Origin: Ignavibacteria bacterium
Lineage (GTDB): Bacteria > Bacteroidota > Ignavibacteria > Kapaibacteriales > UBA961
Length of the DNA stretch: 48,171 nucleotides
Reading direction: 5' to 3'
Assembly: GCA_016873735.1 (NCBI GenBank)
Contig: VGWD01000018.1
Location: 1-48,171, forward strand
The notes under the pieces were generated by a model. The model was given only the letters and a program-made list of their open reading frames with translations, did not search any database and was not told the origin of the DNA. The translations under genes were made by a program, and so were the position numbers. Positions within the stretch are counted from its first letter, which is position 1. Each line of letters begins with the position of its first letter. Shown here piece by piece: positions 45,631 to 48,171 of this stretch.

Positions 45631-47937
45631 TCAAATTCTTATCTCCCAGTGGATATCTTGTGTTTTGGCATCAACTTCCATACGTATGATCGTTGATTCT
45701 TCCACTCTGCCATAAGCTCGAGAATAGACGGCAGGTAGGATTTCCCAAGCAAATCCTGAAAGTGAATTGAGAGTGATGGTATTTCCAAGCGGGCTTTTCA
45801 ATTGAACCGTGCCGGCTTTTTCCTGACTTGCCTCTATGCCCGGAACGCAATGGAATTGAACGATTTTTCGAATCTCCACCGCACATGTATCATGCCCTTT
45901 GATTCCAAGTGGTGAACATATCATGCTGCGCATATGCGGTTCGCCATAAGCATGATGAATACCTCTCCAAACCGTATCATTGAACATGCCGTCTGCCTTA
46001 GCCTGATCCGGCTTCATCCAAAACAGCACATCTCCATGACCTTCAATCCAAGTGTTTTGTTCTTTACCGGGTATGATCAATGTAGAATGCATCGTGACTG
46101 ATCTTCCTATATTTCTCATCAATGGAGAAGCCGTATACCAGAATGTTCCCGGATCACCAAGAAATTCTTCTCCTTGCACGCTGAGCACAAATGACAATTG
46201 ATCATTATGTGCATGACCTCCCTTCCCTTTTTGTCCGGTTGAACCGGCCCGCATGATTGCAGTATATCGCTCTTGTTTGATACACCAAATACCAAAACCT
46301 GCATATGCATGCAACCGCGGATATGATTCAGAAAATGGAATCGGCAATAATGATGAATTCAATGGAGTATGTTCTTCGGGTTGAAAGATGGAAGACATTA
46401 TCTGATATTCAATCGCTCCATTTCTCAAAAGAAATTCAGGCAATTGCATTTGCAGTGCTCCACAAATCAATCCCAGAGAAGTTCTATAATCCAATGTATC
46501 TATTATCCATTCATAGGGCTCATCTGCTTTTTTTGGTGGATACATGGAATCCACATCCGGTAATTCATATCGTGGATTGAGATTGATATATGTTTTTGGC
46601 GCATCGGATGCATCAACCCATGTTCCATGTGGCGTAATGCGTATGCAATAGCCACTATCATTATCTCCGATATTTGGTAGATGCATATCATCAATCAATA
46701 CATGCACCATTCCTTCATAGGCCTTATGCACATGGTGTTTGATATCATGCAGGGCTTTTGTGAATTCAGATGGAGTAGCAGGTTGTATCGATGCAGACAA
46801 TGATGCATGATGTACGGGGCTGGTACAAATTTTCTGTCTTTCATCCTCAGTAAACGAAGTGGATACAGCCAGAATGAAGGAAATCATTTCGGATGAAAAT
46901 CCATGATATGGAAGCGATGCCTCGAAATTCAATCCATCAGGAAGAAATTGTTGTTGCACTTCTGCGGCGGCTTCCGCTATTGCAAATCGAATCATTGCGC
47001 AATGTTCATCACTAAGAGGAAGTCCGCGAAGTGCTATCAGCATGCCGGCCAGATTTGCCAAATAATGATTTCCACGATTTGTGGGCGACCATTCAAGATG
47101 CTGCATGATATGCAATGCATGCTCATGGAGCGATCTTCTGAAGATGAACGTGAATTCTTCATCCCAAACAATTCCGATGCTTCGGAATAAGTCAAAAGCA
47201 ATAAGCAAATTCATGATGCGCAAGCCGCAATCCATCGAGCTTTTCCATTGAACTCCGAATCTTGGAGGATTGAATGCAATGAAATCCAATGCTTGGGTGC
47301 GAAAAACATGAGCATAAAATTCTTTGCTTCTCATCGGAGATTCCTCTTGCTCGGACAATACCGCAGCACATGCCAAACCGGGTGCATGAGTGAATCTTCC
47401 CAATTCCCAAGGCACCTTTATGTCCGAACCGTGTTTTGTACCATATCCGATTTCACTGTAATGACTCATGGCATCCCAGCGATAACCGGACTTGCAATCA
47501 TATTGCCAATCAATTGGATGAAATTGCATGCGGTCCGAACCCTGCTTCATGGCAAAAGGTGAAGAAAGCAATACATCCAAAATTCTGGCAGATTCAGGAT
47601 AATTTGATGAAGAAACAGCATCTTTCAGTCTTGCATGATGATCTTTGCCGAGAATAGACATCTTCACCCAACCACTGTCAAGAATTGTAAATATGGATTG
47701 ACAATGATTATCTGCCAAGGCCTTGATTGACAATGCATGTGCAAATAAGGTCTCACCCTCGGGCATGCGCACAATCGGCGGAATATCCGGAAAAGGATAG
47801 GTCTCAGCATATGTACACACTCTTTTGTCTTTCATTGCCTCGAACCATGCTCCACCCTCTTTGGCTAGTCTCCTATACACTTTGGAGGCCAATTGGCTTA
47901 TGGGTACCATGCGAAGTTGCTTCAAGAGTTGCTGCAT
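45631..47937 (-). CDS. heparinase II/III family polysaccharide lyase-like protein
   Basis: A 768-residue protein of the heparinase II/III fold: an N-terminal alpha/alpha-toroid (about 80-440, with the motifs GLRIMNLLIAFDLF, the NRGNHYLANLAGMLIALRGLPL segment, in part) and a beta-sandwich C-domain (about 480-768) with the conserved GGHAHNDQLSFVLSVQGEEF, DPGTFWYTASP and MRNIGRSVTMHSTL. Family members eliminate uronic acid polysaccharides (heparin, alginate) or modify exopolysaccharide. It has no signal peptide (MQQLLKQLRMVPISQLASKVYRRL), as in many EPS-cluster homologues, so it acts in the cytoplasm or is exported unusually. Substrate unknown; no EPS cluster adjoins it. Confidence 0.88.
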   Translation of the reverse strand: MQQLLKQLRMVPISQLASKVYRRLAKEGGAWFEAMKDKRVCTYAETYPFPDIPPIVRMPEGETLFAHALSIKALADNHCQSIFTILDSGWVKMSILGKDHHARLKDAVSSSNYPESARILDVLLSSPFAMKQGSDRMQFHPIDWQYDCKSGYRWDAMSHYSEIGYGTKHGSDIKVPWELGRFTHAPGLACAAVLSEQEESPMRSKEFYAHVFRTQALDFIAFNPPRFGVQWKSSMDCGLRIMNLLIAFDLFRSIGIVWDEEFTFIFRRSLHEHALHIMQHLEWSPTNRGNHYLANLAGMLIALRGLPLSDEHCAMIRFAIAEAAAEVQQQFLPDGLNFEASLPYHGFSSEMISFILAVSTSFTEDERQKICTSPVHHASLSASIQPATPSEFTKALHDIKHHVHKAYEGMVHVLIDDMHLPNIGDNDSGYCIRITPHGTWVDASDAPKTYINLNPRYELPDVDSMYPPKKADEPYEWIIDTLDYRTSLGLICGALQMQLPEFLLRNGAIEYQIMSSIFQPEEHTPLNSSLLPIPFSESYPRLHAYAGFGIWCIKQERYTAIMRAGSTGQKGKGGHAHNDQLSFVLSVQGEEFLGDPGTFWYTASPLMRNIGRSVTMHSTLIIPGKEQNTWIEGHGDVLFWMKPDQAKADGMFNDTVWRGIHHAYGEPHMRSMICSPLGIKGHDTCAVEIRKIVQFHCVPGIEASQEKAGTVQLKSPLGNTITLNSLSGFAWEILPAVYSRAYGRVEESTIIRMEVDAKTQDIHWEIRI

Positions 47938-48087
47938 ATGTTCATTATCTATGCTGAATGGGAGGAATTCTTACCTATTTCATTATCCGTTTTCGTGCCA
48001 TTTTTTTTGATTTCTGAAACTTAGAAAGACAAATAATGTGTTTTACATGATAACTGTTTTTTCGGATATGCAATTTGGTAATTCCTC

Positions 48088-48171
48088 ATGGCTCACCCCC
48101 ACATAGAAGAACTTCGCGAACAACTTATTCACCACCCATTATACACGGCACTTTCAAATGGCGATGATATC
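48088..48171 (+). CDS. DUF3050 family protein (partial, C-terminus off window)
   Basis: The final 84 bases read MAHPHIEELREQLIHHPLYT then ALSNGDDI in frame, with no stop before the edge. This beginning (ELREQLxxHPLY) is typical of DUF3050 proteins, a haem-oxygenase-like helical family often found in biosynthetic or regulatory settings. Only 28 residues are visible, so the family is provisional. It is divergent from the heparinase-like gene across a 150-base spacer. Confidence 0.6.
   Translation, partial: MAHPHIEELREQLIHHPLYTALSNGDDI

Overview
The window is about 48 kb of AT-leaning, gene-dense bacterial chromosome. I infer a member of the Bacteroidota/FCB group, with a Kapabacteria-like lineage as my best guess. 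The reasons are type IX secretion (T9SS) type A sorting tails on secreted proteins, DUF1573 and choice-of-anchor-D/ASH-like repeats, DUF4412, Bacteroidota-type promoters (TTTG or TTG, about 17-20 bases, then TAnnTTTG), few classical Shine-Dalgarno sites, and TTG as a very common leucine codon. No rRNA, tRNA, CRISPR array, insertion sequence, phage or integration site was found. No stretch longer than 300 bases lacks a gene.

Layout. 1-4758 is mostly minus strand: a truncated VPS10/sortilin-like Asp-box protein (open to the left edge, no stop in 668 codons), a LolA-like periplasmic protein, a small membrane protein on the plus strand, then scpA with a translation-coupled AlkD-type DNA glycosylase. 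4883-34757 is a 30-kb run entirely on the plus strand: DUF4412, a 1300-residue ASH-repeat T9SS cargo, a GT4 glycosyltransferase, an AlbA_2-type regulator, then an envelope block (alpha-2-macroglobulin, TamB-like, MlaF-like ATPase, Ig-like lipoprotein, TolC, sensor kinase), and finally a membrane acyltransferase followed by three secreted proteins (stalk-like protein, beta-propeller with T9SS tail, zinc phospholipase C-like). 34752-48171 is a mosaic of short units on both strands: radA, DUF2461, a STAS protein, a GT9 heptosyltransferase, two divergent outer-membrane barrels, two tandem DUF1573 genes, DUF4870, a MauE-like protein with pth, a VIT-VWA-AgmX fusion, a heparinase II/III-like protein and the start of a DUF3050 gene.

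How the genes work together. The dominant theme is the cell envelope: lipid or protein transfer to the outer membrane (TamB, MlaF, TolC, LolA-like), protease defence (alpha-2-macroglobulin), surface glycan or LPS synthesis (GT4, GT9, acyltransferase, heparinase-like) and T9SS surface proteins. Housekeeping genes (scpA, alkD-like, radA, pth) sit between. No obvious defence or mobile system is present. The best candidates for something undescribed are the alpha-2-macroglobulin/TamB/MlaF/TolC/kinase block, whose macroglobulin has lost its thioester, and the acyltransferase plus three-secreted-protein operon, whose translation starts carry unusual G-runs. Five of six convergent gene pairs overlap at their stop codons.
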